Of a DNA stretch of 64,000 bases, positions 34,294 through 43,585 are shown piece by piece. This stretch comes from JBBQYD01 sp942493075 (GTDB taxonomy: Bacteria > Verrucomicrobiota > Verrucomicrobiia > Limisphaerales > UBA8199), in NCBI GenBank assembly GCA_942493075.1, contig OW818681.1, positions 6,200,001 through 6,264,000 of the forward strand. The letters run 5' to 3'. The position numbers were made by a program, and so were the translations under genes. Numbering within the stretch: position 1 is the stretch's first letter; every line of letters begins with the position of its first letter. Below the pieces are notes generated by a model, which searched no databases, was not told the DNA's origin, and saw only the letters and a program-made list of their open reading frames with translations.

Positions 34294-34740
34294 ATGCCAG
34301 ACGATTCACCCACGACGGAGTCGAAAAACCAGCTTTCGTTCCCGGCTCTCGATAGTGAAAGCACCAATGAGCAGGCACTTCTTGCGCGCAAACAAGCTGA
34401 GGCTCTGCAGGTGAAACAGATTCTCGCGCTCAGGGCATTATCGACGCAGTTGCTCCAGGAACGTCCCGCTGCTGCCGTTCCGCTCGGCACTCTGGAACTG
34501 CTCCTGTCCAAAACCTTCAAAGCTGTGATTGCTGTAGATCCAGAGGTCTTGACCCAGGACCCCGATCTCTCCATTGCCGATTATGTGCGCATGCTCAACG
34601 CCTGCACGCGATTGGCGGAAGCGTTAGTGAAGGTGGAGTTGGTGAAAGTCAAACTGGCGACTGAGGAACGGGCGCTGATCACAGGCGGCATCCCCCAGGA
34701 CATCCTGGCGGAGGTGGAAGGAACGAAGGGAATTTTATAG
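34294..34740 (+). CDS. Hypothetical helical protein
   Basis: The 148-residue protein is helical and rich in Ala, Leu and Glu. It loosely recalls small terminase-like or DUF3486-like phage proteins, but no motif allows a family call. It starts 16 bp after the previous gene on the same strand and probably ends the transcription unit begun at 32148 or 32461. Confidence 0.5.
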   Translation: MPDDSPTTESKNQLSFPALDSESTNEQALLARKQAEALQVKQILALRALSTQLLQERPAAAVPLGTLELLLSKTFKAVIAVDPEVLTQDPDLSIADYVRMLNACTRLAEALVKVELVKVKLATEERALITGGIPQDILAEVEGTKGIL

Positions 34741-34950
34741 GGGTTGGGGTGCGTGTGAAACGTGAACGTAAACATCGTTTGGGTGGCGAAAGCGGAGCAG
34801 AGACAGATCCGGAATCCGTAACAGGCAAGGGGACATACATTTCTCGAGTTAACGAAGCATCCCCATACAGCATTCGAAAGTGTAACACCTTTGCTTTTGA
34901 CGCCTTCGCTCGCGATAGTACCATCGGGCACCGTGACCACATTCGAAGAC

Positions 34951-37746
34951 ATGACACGCCTCGCTCGCGACATATTGCTCGCACTTCCACTTCTTTCGGC
35001 AGTTCTGCTAGCGCCCGTGCAATCGGTCGCAGCGCAGCAAGAAGCGCGGTTGACACTTCAGCCGATACCTTCAGCACACTTTGAGCTCAACGGACCTGTG
35101 GGCGAGCGTGTTCGCGCCAATGTTGAGAATTGGCTGCTCCGGGCACCGCAGGCGAATCCGGGTATTATCGAAATGTTCCGCATGAGAGACCGCCAGCCAG
35201 TACCGCGGCTCACGCCGTGGGCGGGAGAATTTGCGGGCAAGTATCTCATCTCCGCAGTCCAGGCGCTGCGCATGTCGGACGAACCTCGGTTGCGGGCGCA
35301 GGTGGAAGCTCTGGTTGCTCAATGGACCGAATCGCAGGCTGAGGATGGCTACCTCGGGCCTTTCCCAAAACAGGAGCGACTCCTCAAACACTGGGATCTC
35401 TGGGGGCACTACCATGCAATTCTTGGTCTCTTGCTGTGGCATGAATACAGCGGAGATACCGCGGCGTTAGCGGCCACGCGCAAGGCCGCCGACCTCATCT
35501 GCCGCACATACCTGGACAGCGGGCGGCGGGTGTTCGATGCCGGAGATCACGAGATGAACATGGCGATCCTGACCGGGATACTGCGGCTCTACCGAATCAC
35601 CGGCGAACCGCGCTACCTGCGCATGGCTCGCGAAGTGGAGAAGGATTGGGAACGAGCCGGAGACTACCTGCGGGCGGGACTCGATGGCCAGGAGTTCTTT
35701 CGCACACCACGCCCCCGCTGGGAAAGTCTGCACGACCTGCAAGGATTGTTGGAGCTATGGCAGGTCACAGGCGAGCCGCTCTATCGAGAGGCCTTTGAGC
35801 ACCATTGGCGGAGCATCCGACGCTGGGACCGCCGCAACACCGGTGGGTTCAGTTCCGGCGAACAGGCCACCGGCAATCCCTACGCAGCCACCGCCATCGA
35901 GACTTGTTGCACAGTCGCCTGGATGGCGCTGACGGTTGATTACCTTCACCTGACCGGCGACCCGCGTGCAGCGGATGAACTCGAAGTTTCAACGCTCAAC
36001 GCCGGATTGGGCGCGCAGCACCCGAGCGGCAGTTGGTGGACCTACAACACGCCTATGGACGGTAGCCGCGAGGCGAGCGCCCATTCGATTGTGTTCCAGG
36101 CCCGGGCGGGCACGCCGGAACTGAACTGTTGTTCGGTTAATGGTCCCCGTGTGTTGGGAATGCTTAGCGATTGGGCAGTGAACTCCATCTCGAACGGGAT
36201 CGCGGTCAATTGGCTTGGTTCGGGGTTCTTCAAAGGAAAACTCGCCAGCGGCGCCCCAGTCACGATTACCTCGACGGGTGAGGCCTGGCGGGACGGCACC
36301 TTGGAACTGCGCGTGAGCACTGCTGCACCGGAAACCTTCACGTTGTTTGTTCGCATCCCTTCATGGGCGCGGGATGTCCGCGCGCAGTTGAACGGAAGCC
36401 CGGTTTCCGGCGCTGACCCAGGCACCTACTTGAAGTTGACCAAGACTTGGTCAACCTCAGACCGGTTGACGCTCCAATGGCAAATCCCAATTCGAACTGT
36501 GGCCGGGGCCAACGAAGTTGCAGGAAAGGTCTCCGTTTATCGCGGGCCAATTTTGCTGGCTTACGATCAGGCGCAGAACACTTTTGATGAAGATGCCATC
36601 CCTGAGATGGATCTGGAACATCTGGAGAAGGCCCAGGTTGTGCCGCTTCAAAACTCGGCTCGCCGTGACGGATTCACTCCGCCCCCATGGCTCACCGTGG
36701 ACGTGCCCACGGTGCAGGGCGGAACGCTTCGTTTGGTGGACTTCGCCAGCGCGGGCAGTGCCGGGACCCGATACCGATCATGGCTGCCGGCGAATCCGTC
36801 TCCTCCACCACCGGCGCTTACCCGATTGCCTGCGGATGCGGGGCGCGTGCCCGTTGGCCCAGTGCTGTTCCAATGGCGCGGCCCGGGAAGAAGCAAATGC
36901 TCATACCGGGTCGAGTTCTCGACTAATGAGCTGTTTACCGTCGGTAGAACATGGGCGACCAACACCACAGAAACTAGGGTGTTGATCGACTTACGTTCGT
37001 TCCCGGCATCGTGGGACAAGGCAGGCAAACTTTGGTGGCGTGTGGTTTCCAGCAACGCTAATGGCCAGTCGCTCGCCGATGCGCCACCGGCATGGTTTCG
37101 CATGGATGCGTCGGCTCCAGCCCAGGCGATACCGCCGGAAACGAGAATCGGTCCCAGTGGCGAACTCATCGTCCATTCCTTGCGAGGTAACGCACCGCCC
37201 GAGTTCGGCGAGATAGTGCCGACACAAGTCACCGAGAACGCAGAGGATGGAACGGAAGTCAACGGGCGCGATCAAAAGCTGGTTTACCTGGTTCCGGCCT
37301 GGCCGGAGGAGGATTACACGGTCAGCGTGCGCGTTTGCATCCGGGACTTGCCACAAAAACGAGTCGGTCAAATCTTCAGCGCCTGGGCCGGGAACATGGA
37401 TGATCCGTTGCGTCTTGTGGTCCAAAACGACCAGGTCTTCGCGCGGATAGAAGCTGGCGGCAACTTTACCACTCCAGGCACGCGGATTGAAGCCGGGCGT
37501 TGGTACTCGCTCACGGCGGTGAAAGAAAGCACCACGCTCACGCTGTACCTGGACGGGATTGCCGTGGGCTCGGGCACTGTGCCGATGTATAACAGCACAA
37601 GTGCCCGGGACTGCGCGCTCGGAGGCAATCCGCATTTTGCAGGCAACGAATTTCTGGCCGCTCGCTTTGCAGACTTCCGTCTGTATGCGCGTGCGCTGTC
37701 GCCGACCGAAGTTCGGCCGCTCACTGCGGGCATTGGCGGACCTTAG
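34951..37746 (+). CDS. Secreted GH127-like glycoside hydrolase with a LamG-like C-terminus
   Basis: The 931-residue protein has a signal peptide (ILLALPLLSAVLLAPVQSVAA). A GH127 (DUF1680) alpha/alpha-barrel occupies about residues 25-620. E317 with C319, in IETCCTVAW, and C393/C394, in ELNCCSVNG, are the expected zinc/Cys nucleophile residues by comparison with the known beta-L-arabinofuranosidase. E304 is a plausible acid/base. Residues about 740-930 form a concanavalin-like LamG module (WYSLTAVKESTTLTLYLDGI). The enzyme probably cleaves L-arabinofuranosides from plant or exopolysaccharide outside the cell. ATG 34951 fits the signal peptide; the longer frame starts in repeat-like DNA. Confidence 0.88.
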   Translation: MTRLARDILLALPLLSAVLLAPVQSVAAQQEARLTLQPIPSAHFELNGPVGERVRANVENWLLRAPQANPGIIEMFRMRDRQPVPRLTPWAGEFAGKYLISAVQALRMSDEPRLRAQVEALVAQWTESQAEDGYLGPFPKQERLLKHWDLWGHYHAILGLLLWHEYSGDTAALAATRKAADLICRTYLDSGRRVFDAGDHEMNMAILTGILRLYRITGEPRYLRMAREVEKDWERAGDYLRAGLDGQEFFRTPRPRWESLHDLQGLLELWQVTGEPLYREAFEHHWRSIRRWDRRNTGGFSSGEQATGNPYAATAIETCCTVAWMALTVDYLHLTGDPRAADELEVSTLNAGLGAQHPSGSWWTYNTPMDGSREASAHSIVFQARAGTPELNCCSVNGPRVLGMLSDWAVNSISNGIAVNWLGSGFFKGKLASGAPVTITSTGEAWRDGTLELRVSTAAPETFTLFVRIPSWARDVRAQLNGSPVSGADPGTYLKLTKTWSTSDRLTLQWQIPIRTVAGANEVAGKVSVYRGPILLAYDQAQNTFDEDAIPEMDLEHLEKAQVVPLQNSARRDGFTPPPWLTVDVPTVQGGTLRLVDFASAGSAGTRYRSWLPANPSPPPPALTRLPADAGRVPVGPVLFQWRGPGRSKCSYRVEFSTNELFTVGRTWATNTTETRVLIDLRSFPASWDKAGKLWWRVVSSNANGQSLADAPPAWFRMDASAPAQAIPPETRIGPSGELIVHSLRGNAPPEFGEIVPTQVTENAEDGTEVNGRDQKLVYLVPAWPEEDYTVSVRVCIRDLPQKRVGQIFSAWAGNMDDPLRLVVQNDQVFARIEAGGNFTTPGTRIEAGRWYSLTAVKESTTLTLYLDGIAVGSGTVPMYNSTSARDCALGGNPHFAGNEFLAARFADFRLYARALSPTEVRPLTAGIGGP

Positions 37747-37966
37747 AAATGTTCTCCTGTCAGACCCCGCCGCCGACCTGCTCGACTGACAGGTGAAATT
37801 CAATTAGATATACTAAAGTACAGCAACGTTCAACATTCTGTATTATGTTGTCTATTGTCAGGCTCAGTTTTCCATGGTAATGTGCAGGCAGTACCCAAGA
37901 ACCAGTTCCACATTGAATCTGCCGTTCGCAATCCATTTACGGAGTTGATTGCTAAGAAAGGATGCT

Positions 37967-40027
37967 ATGGCTGCTATTATTGAGGATATAAAGGGACTTA
38001 CCCTGGCAATTGTCACCTTTTGGGGAACCGGCGAGGGCGCTCTCAACGCCCAGATCACGCCCCCCCAGATCACACTCCCACCCGTCGCGCAGGTTGCGGT
38101 GCTCGGCTCCACTGCCACCTTCACGGTCCAGGCGGTGGGGCGGGAACCCTTGGCTTACCAATGGTTCTTCCAGGGCACGAACACCATTGGTGGAGCGACC
38201 AATTCGGTCCTGAGCCTCGCAAATGTCAAGTTTTCTGATGCCGGTCCTTATTCGGTCGTCATCACCAATCAACTCAGAGCCGTGACCAGTGCGCCGGCGC
38301 CTCTGCGCGTGATTGCTGGCTCGGTCATGACGAATTGCGCCGAAGGCGATCTGCGAGCGTTGCTGGCGCAAGGAGGCACCGTAACCATAGACTGTGACGG
38401 CATCATCACACTCGGCAGCACGCTTGCAATCACCACCAACACCACGCTCGACGCGACCGGACACCAACTCACTCTCAGCGGCAGCAACACGGTGCGACTG
38501 CTGAGCGTCAGCACCAATGTCACCTTCACGGCGATCAACCTGGGCATTGCGAACGGTCGCGACCTCGAGGGTGCCGGCGTTTACAACGATGGCGGAAACC
38601 TCAACCTGCTGGGCGTCTGTTGCCGGGACAATCTCGGCACCAATTGGACGGATAACTATTACTCCACCGGAAAAGTTCGCGGAGCGGCCATTTTCAATCG
38701 CGCGGGCGCGGTGAACGCCACCAATTGCTCCTTCACCGGCAACACTGTCAGTTCAAGCGGGCAGCGGACCGCTCATGGGGGCGCCATCTTCAACGACGGT
38801 GGGCAGCTACATCTTCGAAGTTGCCTGTTCCAAAGCAATTCGGTGATTGTCGGCACGATGGTCGGGGAGGTAACCATCGGTTTGGAAGGCAGCGGAGGTG
38901 CGATTCACAACCAGGGTCTGCTAAGTGCAAGTGACTGCGCTTTCGTTGATAACCGAGCCGTTGCCGGGCCAGGTAAAGGTGACTACGGAGGAGAAGGTTA
39001 TCCCGGAGGCACCGCGCGCGGCGGCGCCATCTGCAGCCTTGGCAGTGTGGAGATCGAGCGCAGTCTGTTCGCGCGCAATACCAGCACGGGTGGCGCTGGC
39101 GGGCGCAGCACCTCCCCCGGATTTGGCTTCATCCCGGGGTATATTGGTGGCTCGGGCGGTGAGGCGGCCGGGGCGGTGTTATTTATTGAAGGGCCATCGA
39201 CTTTGGTCAACTGCACCCTGACGCTGAACGAGGCGCAGGGGGGCTCAGGTGGCGATGGTGGACCATGTGGGTACGACTTCGATGGGGGAACCGGCCAAAT
39301 GCGATACGCGGCAGGCGGTCCCGGAGGCTATGGCGGCAGCGGCTCTGGGACCATCCACGACGGAGTTGGAGCACTGCGAATTACCAACTGCACAATCGCG
39401 TCAAATTCCAGCACCGGCGGTCCCGGCGGCGGTGGCGGTTTCGGCAGCCCCCCGGGTGGGCCCGGCGTCCCCGGAACCTGCACCGGCGCGTTCCAGACCA
39501 CGAATGGTGTATCTGCGAATTGCATCCTGGGCCTAAACTCCCCGGCCAATTGCACCGGCCTAATCGTGGACGCAGGCCACAACCTCAGTTCGGACGCGAG
39601 TTGTGCGTTCACCGGGCCCGGCAGCCTCAACAACACCGATGCTAGGCTTGGCGCACTCGGAAACAACGGCGGGCCAACCGCGACCATTGCTTTGTTGGCC
39701 GGCAGTCCGGCCATCGATGGCGGTGATACCGCAATCACTTCGTCGGTGGACCAGCGCGGTTTCCCGCGCCCGGTGGGCCTGGCATCGGACATTGGTGCTT
39801 ACGAATACGGTTCACCTGCGCTCGTGCAGGCCACGTTGCAGACCGAAAATAAGATTGACCTCCTGGTCATTGGGATCAGTGGACAACCCTGCCGGTTGTT
39901 TTCCAGCGCGGATCTACTCAACTGGACTCCCTTAGCCACCAACCAATTCGGGCCGGCCGGCACCGCGATCTTCCATGACGAGACCATTGGGATCTCGCGA
40001 CGGTTTTACCGCATAACATTGCCGTAG
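37967..40027 (+). CDS. Secreted Ig-domain and right-handed beta-helix protein (choice-of-anchor Q type)
   Basis: The 686-residue protein has an N-terminal hydrophobic segment (LTLAIVTFWGTGEGALN), an Ig-like domain at about 30-120 (PLAYQWFFQGTNTIGGATNS), then a Gly/Asn-rich beta-helix. It ends with LGALGNNGGPTATIALL, PAIDGG and IGAYEYG, which is the choice-of-anchor Q pattern. The final part (SSADLLNWTPLA and RRFYRITLP) is the short terminal domain seen in neighbouring secreted proteins. ATG 37967 has AAAGGA 5 nt upstream; a TTG at 37949 is unlikely. It is probably a surface adhesin or polysaccharide binder. Confidence 0.8.
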   Translation: MAAIIEDIKGLTLAIVTFWGTGEGALNAQITPPQITLPPVAQVAVLGSTATFTVQAVGREPLAYQWFFQGTNTIGGATNSVLSLANVKFSDAGPYSVVITNQLRAVTSAPAPLRVIAGSVMTNCAEGDLRALLAQGGTVTIDCDGIITLGSTLAITTNTTLDATGHQLTLSGSNTVRLLSVSTNVTFTAINLGIANGRDLEGAGVYNDGGNLNLLGVCCRDNLGTNWTDNYYSTGKVRGAAIFNRAGAVNATNCSFTGNTVSSSGQRTAHGGAIFNDGGQLHLRSCLFQSNSVIVGTMVGEVTIGLEGSGGAIHNQGLLSASDCAFVDNRAVAGPGKGDYGGEGYPGGTARGGAICSLGSVEIERSLFARNTSTGGAGGRSTSPGFGFIPGYIGGSGGEAAGAVLFIEGPSTLVNCTLTLNEAQGGSGGDGGPCGYDFDGGTGQMRYAAGGPGGYGGSGSGTIHDGVGALRITNCTIASNSSTGGPGGGGGFGSPPGGPGVPGTCTGAFQTTNGVSANCILGLNSPANCTGLIVDAGHNLSSDASCAFTGPGSLNNTDARLGALGNNGGPTATIALLAGSPAIDGGDTAITSSVDQRGFPRPVGLASDIGAYEYGSPALVQATLQTENKIDLLVIGISGQPCRLFSSADLLNWTPLATNQFGPAGTAIFHDETIGISRRFYRITLP

Positions 40028-40090
40028 GACTAAAGAAGGCGTCAGTCCTATAGTCTTTGCATCCGAATTGTTTAACCGCGAGGCGCTAAG

Positions 40091-40107
40091 ATTATAGGAC
40101 TGACCCC
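40091..40107. repeat. TTATAGGACTGACCC element, copy 2
   Basis: ATTATAGGACTGACCCC supplies the final codons and TAA stop of the Cys-rich/HTH gene on the minus strand, as copy 1 does for GH16. An inverted scrap, CGTCAGTCCTATAGTC, occurs just outside at 40040-40056. Confidence 0.6.
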
Positions 40108-41219
40108 TTCGTGTAGGGGCGGAGCAATGCCGCCAGTTCCTGGCTGCGTTCTTCCCAATTGTCTTCGGTCATCTCGAGCAGATGTTCCAACACGTCCGAA
40201 AGCAACCCTGCATAGTCAGTTGACGGCGTCTGTGTCGCAAAGATGGCTTCATTCAGCCGCACGGTTTCGCGCCGGCCAACCTGTTTTCTCCACCGCACCA
40301 GGTCACGCATGGTTTCATACGCTGGGCCGCGCCCGCGCCATCCTTTGATCACTGACCGCACCGTGGCATCCGGAATCTTCAATTGGCGGCTCGCCTTGGC
40401 GACGTCTCCCGCTGCGAGCACGGCACAGAGCACCTGGAAGGAGCGGGGCTCTATCTTTCCTGTGAAAACGCTAAGCTGGTGGCCGAGTTCGCGCACACCG
40501 CCCTGAACCTGAGGAGCGGGTGGCGTTGTCTTGCGTAACCGGGACAGTTCGCGCCGGAGTTCTTCCAGAACTCGAGCTGTCGGGCCCGCTGCCTGAACTG
40601 GGCCGGGCAGGCACTTCTCCACCGGGTCATGTGGACCGGTGAAACCGCGGTCGCGGCCAGGTCGCAGAAGTGACGAGAGGCTGACGCTTCGTGGCGATTC
40701 GCTTGGACCTGGGCAAAGCACAATAGCATCGGGTTCGCGCAAAAGAACCCCCAGCCATTCGCCTTTCCATCCTCGCGTGGAATGCAGGCTCAGGTAAACG
40801 GGGCCGCCGGACGATAGGCGTCCAGCCAAATGCAGGCTCGAAAAGGATGGCTCGCAATCGCGCTCGCAGTTACGTGACAAACCGAGTGCGGCGGCGATCT
40901 GTTTTTCTAACGCAGGGACATCCCATTCCCAAAGCATGCGGTCAGCAGGCGAGATCGGCACGGGTGCGCAAGCGACAGGTTCACATACGCAGCGTGCCAC
41001 CCAGCCATGGCGGGTCTCCACCAGTTCGTGGGCGCACTGGCAGGGTGGTTCGGAGGGACACAGGCAAACTTCGGCCACCTGATCGGTTGGGCCTAGCCAG
41101 GGCTCGACCAGCGGCCAATCCCCGCCGCTGGCCTGGCGCCACTCGCGGATGAGGGCGCAGCCGCCGGTTTGCGTCAGGGCAGTCCAAAAGCCATAGCCAA
41201 CTCGCTGATCAGAATTCAT
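40092..41219 (-). CDS. Hypothetical protein with Cys-rich N-terminus and C-terminal HTH
   Basis: I do not recognise this 375-residue protein. Residues about 60-110 are Cys-rich (VCLCPSEPPCQCAHELVE and RCVCEPVAC), suggesting a metal-binding module. Near residue 285 GDVAKASRQLKIPDATVRSV looks like a helix-turn-helix. The last residues (KGSVL) and stop codon come from a dispersed repeat. The start is uncertain: ATG 41219 gives an 11-bp overlap with the upstream gene, while ATG 41249 sits directly against an AGGAGG and would be unusually close. It is the third gene of a minus-strand cluster. Confidence 0.6.
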   Translation of the reverse strand: MNSDQRVGYGFWTALTQTGGCALIREWRQASGGDWPLVEPWLGPTDQVAEVCLCPSEPPCQCAHELVETRHGWVARCVCEPVACAPVPISPADRMLWEWDVPALEKQIAAALGLSRNCERDCEPSFSSLHLAGRLSSGGPVYLSLHSTRGWKGEWLGVLLREPDAIVLCPGPSESPRSVSLSSLLRPGRDRGFTGPHDPVEKCLPGPVQAAGPTARVLEELRRELSRLRKTTPPAPQVQGGVRELGHQLSVFTGKIEPRSFQVLCAVLAAGDVAKASRQLKIPDATVRSVIKGWRGRGPAYETMRDLVRWRKQVGRRETVRLNEAIFATQTPSTDYAGLLSDVLEHLLEMTEDNWEERSQELAALLRPYTKGSVL

Positions 41220-41418
41220 GCGAACCAGGATGCTCGGAAGTGGGCGCATCCTCCTGCGTTGCGGGCTGGTTCACCGGCGTATCCGAAACCACCTCGGTGT
41301 CGTCGTGAAAAATATTGCCTCTCCGTTCCTCATCACGCGCCATGCTTATGGCTACCTTTTCGTAGCGATGTCCCCGGAACTCGAACCGTGCGCCTACTGG
41401 TAGTTCTTTAAATCGCAT
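41209..41418 (-). CDS. Small phage-type protein (LPVGARF family look)
   Basis: The 69-residue protein reads MRFKELPVGARFEFRGHRYEK and then DTEVV. This resembles a small cytoplasmic protein frequent in prophages and plasmids, of unknown function. The ATG at 41418 is fixed by AAGGAG, 7 nt upstream; the ATG 6 bp earlier would be too close to it. It overlaps the next gene on the strand. The acidic C-terminal tail is unlike the N-terminus and may be disordered. Confidence 0.65.
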   Translation of the reverse strand: MRFKELPVGARFEFRGHRYEKVAISMARDEERRGNIFHDDTEVVSDTPVNQPATQEDAPTSEHPGSHEF

Positions 41419-41700
41419 GAGCATACTCCTTGTGCTTCGGGTGGTCGAACGAGGCTGTTGCCGGGCGTTCTGCCCGGGAAGCGTCGTCTGCCAGGAGGGC
41501 ATCCCTGGAGCGACAGGCCTTGCCGGGCTCAATACAACGCCCGGTTGACGGTTGCTGCTTCGAGGTGCCGTTCGATTAATCTGGCCTCGGTATGTGGTTT
41601 GCGCCAGAGGCCGATTCGCCGCGGATGCTGCAGATAGTGTTCTTGAAAATGTGTAACTCATAGGAATCAATGTTTAGAAACTTGTTGAAGCGCCCCGTGA
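41419..41700. other. Gap in the minus-strand cluster
   Basis: This 282-bp stretch separates the 378-residue gene from the small phage-type gene. Apart from the ribosome site AAGGAG beside 41424 I see no supported gene. A longer reading frame of the downstream gene extends here but its residues (Thr/Ser/Arg/Pro-rich) look non-coding. Confidence 0.4.
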
Positions 41701-42837
41701 TCAACTCAGCGCAAACCCTCGACGCCAGATCCATTGCTTGAGGATTGCGCTGTCGCCCTCGCGTCCGTAAAGGACTTTGTTCCAAGGGACGATGGTCAAT
41801 TGCCGGGCACGTTTGTCTCCGTTGAACTTCACTTTGAATTTCGCGCGCCGGATGTGCTCGATCTGGGAAGGCCATTCGAACTCCTTGCCGACGAGCGAAA
41901 ACAGGTCGCGACAGCGGTATCGGACGGCCAGCATGGCGGCCTGGTTGAAAATCTCGGTCTCGACGAGATCGATTTTTTCGAGGCCCGGGATATCGGCGCA
42001 AGCCAGGCAGCCTCGCCCGATCTCCACGAGGGGTTTCAGGGTGTATTGGAGGCGCAACGCGAAATGATCGGGGTTGCCGAACAAGCAGCTTCCGAAGGCG
42101 CGAAGCAGAACACGCCGCTCGCGCTCGCTGCAGGCATGCGCGCGGAGTTTGCCGCTGGCGGTGTCATACACGAGCACATCATGGCCGCGTGGACGATAGA
42201 AAATCGTTCCTGGCTGATCGCCGGACATGGTTTCCTCCCGTCGGCAAGGCTGCCCGTGACGGACCAGAAACCACCATTCGACGTCGTTAGCGTAGGCGAA
42301 GACGCGCGTGCCGCCACCGCGATGGGATGCGCGGAAGTAGCGATCCAGGCGGTCTTCCAGCGCACGGAGTTGTGGCTGGGCAGGCGGGATGAACGGCTCT
42401 GACGGATGGGCTGCGCTGAAATAGTGGAACTCGCGAGGATGCACCAGCACCTCGAGGTTGTACACATCCTGTGCGAGATCCGGCGCGCGCAGCCAGGCCT
42501 GCACGGCGACATCGGCGGGAGTCGTCTCTGGAGTGATGTCGAGCGTCACGCCATTGGCTAGTGCGGCTTCCTGGAGGGCGTCCATGCCTTCGGCTGTGGC
42601 CAAGCCGTGCACCAGGTGCAGCGAATCAACCAGGAACTGCGGCATATCGGGAGTGGGTGCAAGGAAAGCGCCCGCCAATTCTTCGTAAGGAATGGGCGCT
42701 CCAGGGTCGGATGGAAGACATACGCCGCGGTGCGCGAAGTAAGTCGCAGCCGGTCCAAGCCAGCCCAAAAGCAAGTCCGGCCGGATTGCCCGCAAAGTCT
42801 CGGGCTGCGCGAAGAGTTTCAGGTTCAGGTTGGACAT
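41701..42837 (-). CDS. Hypothetical cytoplasmic protein
   Basis: This 378-residue protein is not recognised. It begins SNLNLKLFAQPETLRAIRPDLLLGWL and has several aromatic-rich strands (YANDVEWWFLVRHGQP, FYRPRGHDVLVYD). Cys residues occur in CLACADIPGL near residue 280. No signal peptide or membrane helix is seen. Base composition and codon use match the surrounding genes. It leads a minus-strand cluster with two further unrecognised genes. Confidence 0.6.
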   Translation of the reverse strand: MSNLNLKLFAQPETLRAIRPDLLLGWLGPAATYFAHRGVCLPSDPGAPIPYEELAGAFLAPTPDMPQFLVDSLHLVHGLATAEGMDALQEAALANGVTLDITPETTPADVAVQAWLRAPDLAQDVYNLEVLVHPREFHYFSAAHPSEPFIPPAQPQLRALEDRLDRYFRASHRGGGTRVFAYANDVEWWFLVRHGQPCRREETMSGDQPGTIFYRPRGHDVLVYDTASGKLRAHACSERERRVLLRAFGSCLFGNPDHFALRLQYTLKPLVEIGRGCLACADIPGLEKIDLVETEIFNQAAMLAVRYRCRDLFSLVGKEFEWPSQIEHIRRAKFKVKFNGDKRARQLTIVPWNKVLYGREGDSAILKQWIWRRGFALS

Positions 42838-42928
42838 AACGATTAATTACGTCCGCACCTTACGACGACCGGTTGGCCATTAAGTGTCCAACCGGCAATC
42901 AATGGATAATTGACAAGGAACAACGGGG

Positions 42929-43585
42929 CTACAAATCAAACAGGCGCGGGGGTGGCGCTTTCACAAATGATATTTCGCGCAGGTAGATGGGCTCCAGTTG
43001 GTCAGTGCCGATTGCGGGCACCCCGGAAAGAATCATGCGGGCCAGTGTAGCAGCGCGCGGCATGAGCACAGTGCCAGCAGGCCACCAGCGAGTAACCTCA
43101 GGTCCGATGACCCGCGCCCCTGCTTCGCCACAAACCTGAACTTCACTCGGAGCTGCCAGGCGCAGCGGCTTTAAAGACTGGGCCTTGCCGGCCTGAAGAT
43201 CGTATTCGCCCAGATAAACCTCACCGCGTTGGGCATCGATCACAACGGCGGTGTGTCCTGTGATTCCCTCGGAGGCGGCCTGCCATGCCAGGGCATCGAC
43301 GGTGCTCAAACCCAGCAGCCGGACGGGGCGTGCCAACTCCCAGCCGCGTGCCAATGCCAGGGCAACGCGGATGCCGTTGTATGAACCGGGCCCGAGCCCG
43401 ACCACGAGGGTATCCACCTGTTCGCGTTCGAGCCCCACTTTGCCGAGGACCTCCTCCGCCATGGCTAACGCGGGCACGGCTTGCGTGCCAACGGATATCA
43501 CCTCGGCAACTTTCGTTTCGCCGTGGGCATCCAGCGCGGCCACACTCCGCTGTTGCGCGGAAAACTCAAACGCCAAAATCTTCAT
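42929..43585 (-). CDS. tsaB: TsaB, tRNA threonylcarbamoyladenosine complex subunit
   Basis: The 218-residue protein starts MKILAFEFSAQQRSVA and has the TsaB block VVGLGPGSYNGIRVALALARG near residue 70 and DAQRGEVYLG near 120. This is the ASKHA-fold scaffold of the TsaBDE complex, which makes t6A37 in tRNA. The ATG at 43585 fits the family start; a frame 36 bp longer adds atypical residues. It overlaps tsaE by 20 bp in the same direction. TsaD, the catalytic partner, is not in the window. Confidence 0.9.
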   Translation of the reverse strand: MKILAFEFSAQQRSVAALDAHGETKVAEVISVGTQAVPALAMAEEVLGKVGLEREQVDTLVVGLGPGSYNGIRVALALARGWELARPVRLLGLSTVDALAWQAASEGITGHTAVVIDAQRGEVYLGEYDLQAGKAQSLKPLRLAAPSEVQVCGEAGARVIGPEVTRWWPAGTVLMPRAATLARMILSGVPAIGTDQLEPIYLREISFVKAPPPRLFDL

